From assembly GCF_001649575.2 (NCBI RefSeq), contig NC_051436.1, positions 13,912,867 through 13,976,866 of the forward strand: a stretch of DNA of 64,000 bases, read 5' to 3'. The notes below the pieces were generated by a model. It made no database searches. It saw only the letters and a program-made list of their open reading frames with translations, and had not been told where the DNA came from. This document shows positions 26,701 through 39,900 of the stretch, piece after piece (within the stretch, counting starts at the first letter, position 1; each line of letters starts with the position of its first letter). Made by a program: the position numbers and the translations under genes. The DNA comes from Kryptolebias marmoratus. Lineage: Eukaryota; Chordata; Actinopteri; Cyprinodontiformes; Rivulidae.

Positions 26701-27239
26701 GAGAGGGAAGAGAGGAGCTGACACAAGAGTGGGAATAGATTTAACTCAAAGACACGTTGCTCTCGCTGTGTGCGGAGCTGACCTAGGAGCTCATGCGGTT
26801 TTTCATCTGTTTCTCTCCCATTTACGCTGCCTCAAAGCACAAAGAGGGTCAAGCTTTTAGGTGAGGCTAAACATCTTCCAGCTTAAACAACCTTTTACCT
26901 GAGCAGCTAAAACACATAAAACGATTTCAGAAACAGCAAGGATGAACTGTTATTCCCTGAGATGGAACAAGCTCCCCAAGCAGTTTGAAAAACGGTCACA
27001 AATTCCTGATCTTAGACAAAATGTCCCCTTCTTATAGATTATGGATATGAACATAAAGGATTATGGCTGTACAACATTTTATTAGCCTACTGCAAAAGAA
27101 TGGGTTTCTAATTAAATAGGTGGAAAAACTTTATTATCTGTCGGTCTTCTATATAATTTCCATTATCTACTATATGACTTTGTACTTCTTAGTTGTTTTT
27201 ATCTTAAAATTGACTTTTGTTTTAACGCTCTAAAAAACA
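23781..27239. other. No gene seen apart from one possible exon
   Basis: AT-rich spacer holding the possible exon at 24745-24824 and, around 25310-25410, a short stretch reminiscent of SINE/LINE junk (CCAGTTGCAAGACAACC, CTACCACTGGGCCAAAGCC). Confidence 0.4.
24745..24824 (+). other. Possible isolated exon (80 nt)
   Basis: A T-rich tract ending TTTTGCAG precedes 24745 and CAG|GTGAGG follows 24824: both near consensus. All three frames contain a stop near the start. One then runs open as WSKCLRRRKDDEKEDEESEQA. If real, it is more likely a non-coding or first coding exon. Confidence 0.2.
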
Positions 27240-27420
27240 GAATTGTTAGTTCAGATCTTTTGAAGTGAGTTTCTGTAGAAAAGTTATGAATAATTAACAT
27301 CTTACCTTTTGCCTTTTGTGGAAAACGCTTTAAACAACCTCAGTTTGGAGCAGTGGAGATTATTTCTGACCACACTGATGAGCTAATGGCTGGATGTTTA
27401 TTTATTGGTGTATAAAAGTG
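27240..27420 (+). repeat. Dispersed repeat family C, copy
   Basis: Shares the glucose-free order AGATCTTTTGAAG, TCTGTAGAAAAGTTATGAA, AACCTCAGTTTGGAGCAG and CTGATGAGCTAATGGC with 22525-22800 and 30008-30065. Confidence 0.5.
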
Positions 27421-27539
27421 TAAAAGAAACATCTCTGAATAATGAAAATCCATGCCATAGTGTTTTTCTTTTTTTTTGTTAAAGGGGGGATGGGGGGATT
27501 GTCGCTCAGTGTGACCAACTCAAGTGAATTGGTTCACTT

Positions 27540-28190
27540 TAGTGATTGACTCAGATTAACCAGAGTCCAAAAGTTAACCTAATTAAGCACCTCTACTGCT
27601 GTCCTCCAACTCCAGTCTCAAAACTTTAAGAGTGGTTCATGTGAACACTATTTAGGAAATCTTTGCATCACTGTCAATTTTAGATTATGTTATTTTTAGG
27701 ACAGAAATAATATATATCTGCAGGAAGTGCTCCAGACTGTACTGAAAAGTACTACAGCTAGTTGTTGCTGCCTCCATTTCATTGACATGAATTCAAGCTG
27801 TATGTTGAAACATGTTTAGCTATAATTAGTTATTTTATGCTTAAAAGCTACGTGACACCATGATTGTGAGCAGGGAGTAGGTGGGACTCAAAGCTCTGCA
27901 TTCACACTGCACAGACTCTGGTTCCAAAAATACAACATGGAAGCTCCCATAAACCGAATCCTGCTTAATACATGTAGATGCTCAATTTGCCCTTACAAAA
28001 TAATCAGAAAACTCTTTGGAAATAATTGTGAAATGTGAACTTGACAGTGGCCTAGATGTTTACAAAACAGTTTTCAAATAAACCAATTTGAAATTTTTGA
28101 TCCATTTCTCTTCACTCAGGTTATCTGTTAGCTCATCAATCTGGACAGAATTAAACTTTATTTAACCAAGCTGAGGTCATTCAAGAAGCT
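27540..28190 (+). repeat. Dispersed repeat family B, fullest copy
   Basis: Contains ATTAACCAGAGTCCAAAAGT (matches 8903), GCTACAGCTAG-type block (matches about 42300), GACACCATGATTGTGAGCAG and CTCTGGTTCCAAAAATACAA (reverse complement of about 16500-16580), and GCTATCTACAACAGG (matches about 42578). Confidence 0.6.
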
Positions 28191-30004
28191 ATCTACAACA
28201 GGTAAGATATTACTGTTCATTGGACTTAAAGCAAAAGGCAAATATGATACAGGCAAAAAAAAAAAAAAAACTGAAATACAAATGCATACACTCAAAAGTC
28301 TTTTGTTTTGTCTTTTGATACAGATATTTCCCACAAATTCCTGCAGTCTTAAAATTTCAGCTTGGCCCTTAAACTGACTGGAGTTCACTGAATAGGAACA
28401 TAAAATAAGATGGAGCAAAATATGAGACATATGCAAACTGAACCTGTGTAGACTTAAAAAGATACAAAAGTAAGGTGAAGCTACCATATGACAACGGTGA
28501 GATGGTCAGTGTGCCATCTTACTCATCCATGCTTTCTACTCCACATCCTGACTTGTCAGCTGGAAGTCACAGATTGGATTTTCCCTTTTCGGTCTTGGTA
28601 ACAGCTACACCCTCCTCCTCCTCCTTCTCTCTCCTGCCATTCAGCCTTCAGGCATCTGCCACCATGGGGTGATCAGAGAACGCCCACTTAGGACCAGAAA
28701 TGTTCATCCTCTGCTCCTTCTTGCGTCCTGACCTTCAGCTGAACTCAGCTCACAGCTGCGAGGAGGCCGCTGAGATGGAGAAGCTAAATGTCAAAGATGG
28801 GGCGAAAAAGCAGAAGGTTGGACTTTTTCACATCCTTCACTTAAGTACATTTCAAATGTCTTGAACTCGTGTGATCCATTGGCAAAAATGCAAACAATAT
28901 ATGTCCAAACTTTCAGAATAACTCATATTTTCTAAACGGTTTCATATAAACTATAATGTTTCTTTTTGCACCGGACATCTGGGTGATATTTTGAACAGCT
29001 ATTCCAAATAAACTAAAAGATATTTGGGGATATTCCAGATGACAGGGTTTGCGTTTTAATCATAAATCCAATATTTAATCCATGTAGTGAGATACACAGC
29101 ATGTAGCTGTCATTGTCAAAGACCCAGCTCTGACATTTCACTGAAGAAATAGTCGTATATTGTTACAGTGAGGTAGAACATGCTCTCAGATCTGGAGGAA
29201 GTATTTTGATGCCTTTATGTTGAATGTGCTTTCTGTGGAGACATCATAACTCATTCAGCTGTGAAAGTAGCCTAAACACAACAGCTTCAACACAGAACAG
29301 CTGCTGGAGATAAAGAGTTGAATTTGTTGCAAAAAAGAGCCTCAAATAAGACCCAATTTTAAAAATAATGATCTCAATACATGTAAAATCTTATATCTTA
29401 AAAGTCATATAGAAAAAAAAAAGATCTTTCAAATGTTAAGAGTATTTATTTCACTCTGCTCATTTAGCTTCGTTTACTGTGTGACACTGGATATGAATGC
29501 TGCGAGTCTGATGTCCAACACACTGACAGGACTCGATCGGCCAATCGGCTTGCCCCTCGCGAGCTTCTCAACCAATCAGACGGCATGTGGCCCTCAGGGG
29601 TGTGTCTCATTAGCTAGATTCCAAGACCTGGCTCTGGCCCACTGAATGCACTCAGCCGGAAAGGATGCGGTCCAGAGGGGGATTTATCATCTGCAGCATC
29701 GCCTCCTCTTACCTCGCTTTAACTGCCCCCACCTCCCTGTTCTGGAGAGGAGAGGAAGTAAAACATGGAGGGGGGAAAAAAATGACACAACTACTGAATA
29801 CATTTAGGGATTTTTTTTTTTCTACTTTTAAAAATAAAATCATAACAAATATTTACACTAAAGCTTTACAGGAAATACTTTTTACACTTCTTGGCAGAAA
29901 ACTAAATGAGGTTTTATTTGAAGATAAAATCAACTTGGATCTTTTTCTAATAATTATTTAGTATTTTAGCTTTATTTTATCTTAGCTGTTGGAGGAAGCT
30001 CTTT

Positions 30005-30070
30005 TAAGAACCTCAGTTTGGAGAAATAAAGGTAAATTTTGACCAGACTGATGAGCTGACGGCTTATTAG
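30005..30070 (+). repeat. Dispersed repeat family C, fragment
   Basis: AACCTCAGTTTGGAGAAATAA and GACCAGACTGATGAGCTGAC match about 27338-27390. Confidence 0.45.
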
Positions 30071-31109
30071 TCTGGGGACCTTTGAACTGAAGCTTCAAAG
30101 TTTCAGGTGAAGCTCCAATTCGAGATTTTCATCTCAGTACAGACCCGACACTGGTTCATCTGCAGATTTGTGCATGGATCCACTTCACTAAATTCAGTCT
30201 CAGAAATGCAATAGTTCAACAGAAAGAGAAATTAAATAAGATTTGAAGTATAAAGAAACTTTCCAGAAGTTTCTTGAATGAAGTCAAAATGCAGTTATGA
30301 AGGAGTTCAGATATATTCTGCCATATTTTGTGGGTTATTTGTTGGTGACAGTGGAGATTCAGCAGTGAGCAAAGAGAAAATATTTACCAATGTGGTAATG
30401 TTTAGATTTTTCTTAATTTTAGAAGTGTTTTTATTATATTAGTGTTTTAAAAGCACAATTTAAACCCCCTTTTTAAGGTATTTCTGAGTTTAATTTGCCT
30501 CTCACTTCACACTTGGAAACCCACCTTTACTTATCTACTTGCCATGATTATCATAAATTATTGTTTTGCAAACACTTATTCTTTTAGCTTCTAACATTTG
30601 ACTTTTTCCATTAGGAAGTTTTGTTAAAAAACTGTGTGCAACTTGGATTTATTAAAATAATTAAGCACATCAGGACAATACAAAACATTTGAAGATTTTA
30701 CTATTAAGATCCATCAGAACATGAATGAGTCGGGTCTGAGGTTCCTCTTTACAAGACAATACACAAAGCCAAACAGCCCCTTTCGGTTTTAATTGTCTTA
30801 AATTTTTAAATATTACCAGAATCTTCATTTCAATGTCAACAAGGCAGGAGAAATTGGCTTAAAACCGAGTTATTGACTGGCAGCCTATATTTTTCATAAT
30901 TTCTTGTCTCAAAACTATTAATCAACAGAAGGAACTACTGAGAGTTTGAAGTCTCAAAAAATGAACTTTGTTCTAACACAGATCACTGGGAAGCTTCAGT
31001 GCTTCAAAAAGTTTAATTTACTCGTGACTAGAATAAAACCAAGACAAAAACGGACTGCTGTTGTCTACAATTAGGTACTGCTAATTGTTTGTAACTTTTC
31101 CATAGAACT

Positions 31110-31485
31110 CTGTCATGGATCAGTGTAATGGTGAATCTAGCAGGGGAAACAACCAGGAAGCAGGTAAATCTAAGGAGTTTAGGAACTAAACAAATGTACT
31201 AGTAGCTTAAAGTAATGAGGCAACATAAGTGAAATTAAACACAAGCCCTAACAAAAGCTGAGCAAAACCAACAGGCTTACACTGTTATGGGTGATTACTG
31301 AGTAGAGACAGGTGTGCTGATTACAGGTGGGTCACAGGTGTGTGGAGCTGAACAACAAGGACAACTGAGGAGAGCAATGGTTGAGGTGAGAAAACATGAC
31401 CAAAAACAACTCTAGATCCCATGAAACTAAAACCAGACAAGAACACACTCGAAATACCAAAACTCCTGACACCGTGATAGAACCC
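31110..31485. repeat. Probable family D relative
   Basis: Begins CTGTCATGGATCAG and ends AAACTCCTGACACCGTGATAG, so short TGTCA/TGACA ends face inward as in family D copies. Internal similarity is weaker. Confidence 0.35.
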
Positions 31486-32164
31486 CACTTCAAACGATCC
31501 AAACTATCCCTTTAATTCATATACGCCAACATCAACTATTTAGAACAATAATCAGTGAACTTTCAACTAAACGTGTCCTTTTAGTTGTGAGCAAGGAGCT
31601 GATCTGGAGCTCCTTCAGGTCAGATTCAAGATACATTAAATCCTAATCATCAAGGGGCCAGACGGGCCTTTTGGAACCACAACCATGCAAATATTTACCT
31701 TTCGTCTTACCTGGAAGCTTCAGTACAAAGAGGAGTGATGTGCTCAGGAAGAAAATTAAATAAATAAAAAGATTTTTTTTTTTCCGAGTTAGTGAAAGGT
31801 GCAACTTAAGCATAAAGTACCTTTTTCTAATAAAACTTGCCTTTACCAGTGGCTTTATTTGTAATTAATGAGTAATTTATTATTGCTAAGAATATTAATT
31901 GCAAAGTACAAGATGTAATTAAACGGACAACAAAACTGATTAAAAATCAATTTAAAAATCACTGTTTTTGAACTCCAAAGGACAATAAAGAAAAATGTAC
32001 TTTTTAATGCAAAATCAACAGTAGTTTTGTTCCTTTCAGAAAGAAAACAAAATAAGTTCAGAAAACCTTTTACAGGGATTCAGTTGAACAAAATGTTTCA
32101 AGATAATTTGATTGAAATGTTTCTGTTATTTTTTTTTCATTTATTAACCTTAACCCTTTCCCCC

Positions 32165-32540
32165 CCAGAGGCAGATTGGTCCTCGGTGACAGGCCAGACA
32201 AAGAGCAGTTCAAAAATACTTATGAGACAGCAAGAGAAGTTTGGTTATCTGGGAGGGTCTCAGAGTAGAGCTGCTGCTCCTCCACATCCAGAGGAGCCAG
32301 TTGAGGTGGTTTAAGCATCTAGTAGGGAGGTGTTCCAGGCACGTCCAGCTGGGAGGAGACGCTGGGGAAGACCCGGGACACGATGGAGAGACTATGTCTC
32401 TCATTTGGCCTGGGAATGCCTTGGAATCCTTCTGGAAGAGCTGGCTATGGAAACAGATACCTGGGCCTCCCTGCTCAGGCTGCTGCCCCCCCTGCGACCC
32501 GACTCTGGAACAAGAGGTAGATAATGGATGGATGGAACCT
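32165..32540 (+). mobile_element. Truncated LINE 3' end with frameshifts
   Basis: Conceptual translation in two frames shows the conserved teleost LINE tail: RSQLRWFKHLV from 32241, then in another frame GRPGTRWRDYVSHLAWE and TWASLLRLLPP from 32330. It ends in ATGGATGGATGG, the usual 3' tail of these elements. The frame change and missing 5' part show it is inactive. Confidence 0.75.
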
Positions 32541-33349
32541 TCAGCACCATTTGTTTCCTTGGTTCTCCTCTTCCTGTGCAGAGCCTGTATGTTGTGCTTG
32601 TTATGATACTGTTTGTCTGTCACCAAATGCACAGTCACAGAATATGATTTATCATTAACCAGCACCAGGCTGTTGTGCTAATTGCGGTGAGTCCGAATTA
32701 AACCTTCAGTATTAAAAACCACTTGAATATTAATGGAAGCATTTAAACGGAATCACATTTATTTCCTTCCTGGGTCAAGTGCAAAAAAGAAAAAAAAAAA
32801 CATTGCAGAAAAGGCCATTATTCAAATGAGTGCACAGACCTTAATAGAAATCAGCCCAGCCATTAACTTCTGTTTTAAAAAGGCCCAATAATTTGGTTTC
32901 CAACATTTGCAGACATGATTGACTGCGCAGCTGCTGTCTATTGTGGTGCATGTAAATGTGGTCCCACACATATTTCCACAAAAAGCCTCAATCAAGACCT
33001 TAAAAGGTTCCAAATAAAGATAAATTAGGGTTACAGTGTTGCCTTAATCCGAACTAATGCCAGCTAAAACCACAATGAGTGCCAGAAAGTGGTTTCATCA
33101 ACCACTGTTTGCACCTTTCTGGACGAGAATGACAATATGAAGCAAAGTTTCACCCCTGATCTCACAGTAACAGAAGTGATTTTGTCATCTGAATGGTCCT
33201 TAATGGAAAGACAAAATATTTTGACAGGTTTGGAGGGCTTTTCAAAATGTTTAAATCACCACTTTATGAAGCTGAAAAATCTGTTTTAAGAGAAGCCAGG
33301 AAATGTTTTTTTTACAGAATATTTACATTTTTGAGCCAATTACTGTATG

Positions 33350-33500
33350 TCAATTCATTTTGATTTTAATTCCATTTATTTATATAGTGCCAATTCACGA
33401 CAGAAGTAATCTCAAGGCACTAAACAAAGAGGGGAAAAGGTCCAACAGGACAGGAAAGAGACAGATAAATACAGAAGGGTTGGTCCAGGTGTAGTTTGGA
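33350..33500 (+). repeat. Teleost interspersed repeat, 5' part
   Basis: TTTATTTATATAGTGCCAATTCACGACAGAAG then ATCTCAAGGCACT (quoted in parts) is a common teleost repeat opening. A related 3' half lies at about 52010-52345. Confidence 0.45.
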
Positions 33501-34895
33501 AAGAAAAATAAAGCCTGGCAACCAATAATTACATGTTTGAACCTGGAGCATAGACAGTGAAGACAGCAGAGCGAGGAAACGTGGTCAGTTTGTCCTCCAG
33601 GTACCTCAGCTTATAGCAGCAGAACTAAGGGATAGCTCAGAAAATGTCACATATTGCCACTTTGTTAGGACGCCTTGCCTTTGCAAACTTTATCAAAGGG
33701 TGCTTTTTTAAAAATCCAGTCTAGGATTTTATTCCGAACCCTAACCAAGTTAGATATCACCTGCTGCTTTGGTGGCTGGCAATTAAAAAAAAAAAAATCA
33801 TCCAGGAATTGAATTGGCAAAACTCCTACAGCTGTTTGTGTCGATCCACGTGCTGACTTATTGTTTTATAATCACACAGAAACATTTGGTCACACCCTGT
33901 CCCAGCTGGTTCGTCACAGCACCAAGGCTAAAATCTAACTTGTTCATGTTCCAACACTGCAGATATTAAATGGTCACGGTGAGGAAAATGTTGAAGCTAT
34001 CTTTATTACTGAGAAATTATTGAATATTAGTATGTGTGCAGCATAATAAAATCCCTTTTTCTTAATTTAGTCCAAATTATTGTTATCGTCAATCATTTTT
34101 CAAAGGTTTGGGAGGATTTTATATTTGTAATAAAAAGGGAAAAAAGCAAGAATAGCTTCATTAGAGAGAATATGTTTAAAAGGACAATGCAGATCATCCA
34201 GTATGAGAATACAAAGATAAGTAATTGAGTTTGTGACGAACCTCAGAGCTCCTTGACAGTCTTTGTCAGGAGCATGAAGGCGTTATGAAGAGGCAAAGAA
34301 TGAGAGAACTTGACTCTGAAAAAGAAAAATCGCTGTTTAAGTATTTCTCTTTTTTTAACTAACTGCTGGGTTTTTATGCTCAGACATTTTAAATCCAGGT
34401 TTTTCTGGAGAAAATAAATAAACAAAAAACCATTTAAAGCAATATATGGACAAGTAATTATTTTTTTTCTTCATATACTGGTAGGCAGATTGTATTACAT
34501 TGAATTATTGTATTATTAATCAAAATCTTACATTAGGCTACAGGATGGAAGCTACAGTTTACCTTTGTGTGTATTTCTTTAAAAGAAGATTCAGTGTCAC
34601 ATTTAAAGAACATGGCCTCAAGTGGAAGTTGGCTGAAGGGGGAAAAAAATCCTAGATTAGACAGCAGGAAAAAAACAACAATAAAACTTAAATTTTTTTA
34701 CCTTTATCTGAATGAAAGACATGTAAACATGACCTTCTGGCTGAGACTCATGAAAATGGAGGAGAAGCTTGGACTCAGATTCTTTCTGAGTGCTGACATG
34801 TCGTTTTAACACATTATGTGGCTCCATCATGTAAATATGGTGTTAAGAGGGGTGTTAAAGGGTCACACATCACGTGAAACCAAAACATAAAGGTC

Positions 34896-35059
<164 letters not shown>

Positions 35060-36282
35060 GTAAATCAGGTTCTGTGATATTAAAATGATGCATGTCATGA
35101 TTAATATAAAGATTGCCTATGAGATACGTATTATCGCTGATTTTGTGTCTCGGACATAAAACATTATGCTAAGTGCATTAAAATTACATATCCACTGCAA
35201 TTTGTCAGACCTTTTCTTTTCTTAATTTTTCCTCCCAGATGCTTTGAGAGTAAAAAAAAAAAAAAAAAAGGACTCATCTTACAGAGACGATCAAAGATCC
35301 ATCTTGACAGAACACCCTCTTATCTCGCCTCTAAAGGCAGCTCACACTGAATGGACAGATTGTAGGGGAAAATAAATAAATATATAAATAAATAAATATA
35401 TAAATAAATAAAAAAAAAACACTGTTGCCATGTTGGATTCAGACCAGCACTCACACTCCATAATTATTAGCCTGGTGATTGCACACAAGTGGTTTTGGTT
35501 GTTGGATCTGGCTCTGGTAGGGGGGGCTGAGGGGAGGGGTAAATGATGGAAGTTGTTGTATGTATCCACTCCTATTTTTCCCTGGCTGTCAGAAATTGCA
35601 TTTTGAGCGAGAGCCGCGCTCCTCTCATCAACAGTCATAATTTACTTGTCAAAGCAGGAGGTCCTCTCAGCATGGAGGCTGGGCCCCCTGGGGTTATAAT
35701 TGCGGGACGGTTTTCTCCTGAAATGCCTCAAGTCAAAGAAGAAGCGCGGCTCTGCTGGTCGAGGCTTTTGTGTGCCTCACTTTTTTCTCCCTTAAAGTAA
35801 CCATTACTCAGACAACTGTAAAACGCTGTTGAAACATGTTTGACTGGCTTCATTATACTTTCACCATCATCATTTTTACCATCTGTGACTTTCAGCTGTG
35901 ATACATTTGGCTCACAGGAAGTGGACTCCATGTTGGCACAATGTCGCCATCTAGTGGAGAAAAAACACAACTTCCTCATAGTTTTAGGTCAAATTAGGTT
36001 TTCTGGATTCATTGCAGATTTACAGCTTATAACAGGATTTCTTTTTTAAAAATGCAATAAATGAATTATGGGCTCTCATGAATCATTCACTAAGCAAGAT
36101 GTTGATTATGTGTACTTAAGTGCAGTTTTCAATTTGAATTTTACCAAAGGGCAAATCTTCCTTCACTAAATTTATTTAGCACTTCACAGATTAAGATTTC
36201 CCATAGATAAAAAAGAAGATGCATTGTGTTTATGAGAGGCAATTTATTGCTCAATGTTACAATGAAAGATTTTAGGTTGTAC

Positions 36283-36288
36283 TTTATT
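36283..36288 (-). terminator. Poly(A) signal AATAAA for the GIMAP-like gene
   Basis: TTTATT on the plus strand reads AATAAA on the gene strand, about 115 bases past the stop codon. A second copy lies at 36243-36248. Confidence 0.5.
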
Positions 36289-36401
36289 TGAGACCAGTTT
36301 CATTCTTGTTTAGACAACAAGAATCTCCAGATTTGTGTTTCAAAGAATATATTTACAAAAACAAATAAAAAGCAGTTTTTACATGCTTAAATAATTTAGT
36401 C

Positions 36402-36956
36402 TCAGCTGCTGTTCAGAGCAACAATGTCCTCCATCTTCTCAAACAGTCCTTCGATCATGGCGTTGTCTCCTTTGCTCCTGAGCACGTGATACCTGCCCCC
36501 GCATCTCTCCACGAGCCCCATCAGTTCCCCGTTCCTCAGGACATGCTGCTCGGCGCTCTCGCCTAAAGTTTCCCCCCACGTGAAGAGCACCAGCGTGCGT
36601 CTCCAGACGTCCTCCCCGAGCAAACCCACGTGCTCCTCTGCGGCCCGTCTGTACTTCTGCGTGCAGGTCAGGAAGGCGGGGACGAGCAGCAGGACGACGT
36701 GAGCGCCCGGGTGGAACCAGGACGCGCCGTCCAGGATGCCCTTCTCCTGCTGCGACGCGTTTGTTGGGTCGGGTCCGTCTCGCCACCTCAGTCCGAGCGG
36801 TTCTGCGACGGCGAGACGCCTCCCAGCTATTTGACCTCTCCAAGACCTGAAGCTGGATCCGTCGTTTTTGGACGCTTCTGCGCCCAAGATGGTGACTCCA
36901 GCTGGGGAGCGAGAAGACCAGGTCTCTCCTAATATCATCACCCTCAAATCTGACCC
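36402..36956 (-). other. C-terminal degenerate AIG1 domain (pseudo-GTPase)
   Basis: This 184-residue tail aligns with the family by its landmarks: an LRVMILGE start, a HPGAHVVLLL segment in place of CPPGPHALLL, EDVWRRTLVLFTWGE in place of the G4 region, and CGGRYHVLRSK. The nucleotide-binding elements are lost: G1 reads GETWSSRS (the Gly-Lys pair is Ser-Arg), the DTPGW switch is AEPLGL, and G4 Asp is Glu. It keeps length and secondary-structure landmarks, so a structural or dimerising role is more likely than GTP hydrolysis. Confidence 0.75.
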
Positions 36957-39900
36957 AGAGTCCTTGTTGTTTGATGTTTCAGGCCTCTGAGATATCAGTG
37001 TGATGTTGCTGACTGTTGCTCTCTCTCTCATCTCAAGGTTTGTTTTTTTAAGTGCTTTGAGGTGACAGTTTACGCTCTCTGTAGCTGATAAACCCATTTT
37101 CATCTCTTGATTCTCTTTGTCTTCTGTGCCCTTGTCTCTGTTTGACTCTTTTCCTCTTCCCCTCCTCTCACTGACCTCTCCGTAAATCAAAGGCCCGTTA
37201 TCTCCTGAGTTCTCCACTGCAGCCGGCTGATAGAATAACTCGTCGTGGTCCAGCTTATCCCATGCCGCAGGTCTTTGCTCCCTTTTGTCCAACTCCTCCT
37301 CCCGTTTTTTCAGATTCTGCTCCCACTTGTTCAGTTTTTTGAGCGAGTCCTTGAGTTTGCTCTCCCGGGTGTGCAGCTCCTCCTTCAGCGAGGCCATCTC
37401 TCGGCGCATCTCGTCCAACACCTGCGTCGTGCAGCTGACGTGCTCGTTTTGCATCAGGAGTTCTGACTTCAAGCTGAGCAACTCCTGCTCTTCGTTTTTC
37501 AAGTAGCACTCTCTGTCCTTCAGCTCTTTGCCCTGATCCTTCAGTCCTCTGACCTTCTTCTGGAGATCCTGGCCATGAGAGCTCAGCTCCCTCTGTGTGC
37601 CCTCCAGAACTTGAAATATGGCATCGAGCTCCTGTTCCTTTTTCTCAAGATTCTGCTCTCTCAAGATCAAATCTTCCTTGAGTTTATCTTTTTCCTCTTG
37701 CTCTTTTTGTCTTATCTCTAGATTCGTTTGTAGCTTTTGAAGCTCTTGCTCTTTCCTCTCCAGCTTTACCTCAGTTTCAGTAAGGTCTTTCTCTATTGCG
37801 TCGAGGTCGTTTCTTCTTTTGCTCAGCTCTTCTTCCGTTCTGCTCAGAATGTGCTCCTTTTCTTTGGCTAATTTTTCTTTTTCTAAGAATTCCTCCTCAT
37901 TCTTGTTTTGTTTCTCCATCAGTTGCTTTGTAAAATGCTCTCTAAGCTCGTCCACCTGAGCCTTGCTCATTTCCTCCATAGCTTTAAGCCTTTCCATCTC
38001 TGCTTGCAGTTCATTATTGGCCTCTTTTAAGGTTCTTAACTCCACATCTTTGTCTTGAACTACAGCGTTTATGGTCTTTAATTTCTCTTCCAGTTGCTTT
38101 AGATTTTTGCTAACTTCTTCCTGGCTCTCCTTCCTCAGCTCCTCAAACCTGATTTGGAAATTGTCTGCCTCCTTCTTCATCTTTTCGTTTTGCTCCTGCA
38201 GTTCCTTCACTCTCTTTTGGCTTTCCTCGTATTTCTCTGTTGCAGCTCGGCTCTCTTCTTCCAAGCGGCTTATATGGCCGTCTTTGTCTTCGATGGTCTC
38301 ATTTCTAACTTCGATTTCCTTTTCGTACTTCTGAATCATGCTCGTCATTTCCTTTTCCATTTTCTTGGTGAGCTCTTTCAGCTCAGACTTGGTTTGCTCA
38401 ATGGTCAGCCTCAGCTGGATGAGCTCTCTCTCGTTTTCATTGTCCTTTTGCTGCAAACGTTCCAGCTCTTCTTCTTTCTCTTGAAGTTTTTGCATCGTTT
38501 CTGCTCTGATCTTCGTCTCTTGCTCTGCGTACCTTTGCTGTTCCTTTTCATTGCTTTTTTTCAGCTCTTCGGTGTCTTTTAAGTAATTTGCACACAGCCT
38601 TTTTGCCTCGTCGACCTTGCTTTCTCTCTGTGCAAGAAGACTTTGCGCTTCTCTTATTTCTTTTGTTTTCCTATCTATTGTTTCTATCAGCTTGTTCATC
38701 TCATGCGCGTCTTTCTCCTCTTTTTTCCTCAGCTCTTCCTTCCATCTCGTCTCTCTGTAGTCGTCCTGCTGTTTAATGCTTTCGATCTCCATTTCCTTTT
38801 CTTTCAGTTCTTTCTCCATGTCGTTTAAAAGCTGTCGTCTCATCTCCTCCATCTTTCTCTCCGTGTCCTGCAGTCGCTGCTCGGCCTCTTTCTTTTGGCT
38901 CAGAATAATCATCCCTCGCTCTTCTTCTTTCCTCTGCAGGATCTCGTCGACGTCCTTCAGCTGATGTTTTAACATTTCTGTCGTCCTGCTGCTTTCTTCT
39001 AGCATTTGCTGCATCTGCCTCTTGTGGTCGAAGTCGACTCGTTCTTTTTCTGTTCTCGTCTGCAACAGCTGCTGCTCAGCTTCTTTCAGTTTTTCTTTCA
39101 TTGCTTCAGTTTTGAGCTCTTCTTCCTCCAGTTTTTGCTCGGTTTCTTTTTGGTGACTCAGGTAAAGAAGTTCTTTCTGTTCCTTTTCTTGTAGCTCTTC
39201 CTTCATTTCCTTAATGTTCAATTTCATGCCCTCAATTTCTCTTTCTCCTTTTGTCACGTTTTGCTCCATTGCTCTGATCTCATTCAACAGGTTGTTTTCT
39301 TTTTCCTTCATTTCTTTGAAATTTACCGTCATCTCTTCGATCTCTTTCTCTTTCTCCTCCATCTCTTTCTTGTGCCCTTCTTTCTCTCTTTTCCTGTTTT
39401 CAGTTTCACTCTCGAGCTGACATTTTAATTCCTCTGTCACCTTATCTTTCCGTTGCAGCTCTTGCGACATGTTTGTCTGCTCCAGCCTAATTTCGTCTAT
39501 TTCTGCAGAGAGTTTTTGTTTTAGGTCTCTTATCTGTTTTTGTCTTTCCTGCTGTTGTTTCTCTGTTTCTCTGATCAGCTGCTGTTTCAGATCCTCGGTT
39601 TCTTTTTCTCTTTTTTGCTCCAAGATGTTTAGTTTCTCCATGTATTCGTGTTTGACCTTTTCAACTTCCTCTTCCTTTTGTTTGACTGCTTCATCAACTT
39701 CCCTCTGGTGATCAGCTTTTAGTGCTTCCATCAGTTTTGTCATTTCATCTATTTTTGTTGCCATCTCTTCCTCATGCTTCAGCTTTAAGGCCTCCAAAAC
39801 TTTTTCTTTCTCTCGGTTCTGTTGTTTCATATCTTTTTGGTAGTTTAGCTGAGTGGTTTCTTTGGCTTTTTCACTTTCCAGCATTTTAGCTTCCATTTGA

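Larger units (their letters stand above)
28191..32164. other. No gene; GC-rich island with CCAAT boxes near 29500-29740
   Basis: Besides repeat family C and D pieces, this part has one GC-rich island with CCAAT-box motifs GGCCAATCGG (about 29538) and AACCAATCAG (about 29570). A 55-codon open frame near 28700-28865 (ends KDGAKKQKVG...) has no support. Confidence 0.35.

Noticed and set aside
28700..28865. 55-codon frame ending KDGAKKQKVG
   Set aside because: Looks protein-like for about 40 residues, but only a weak donor follows and there is no acceptor or partner exon.
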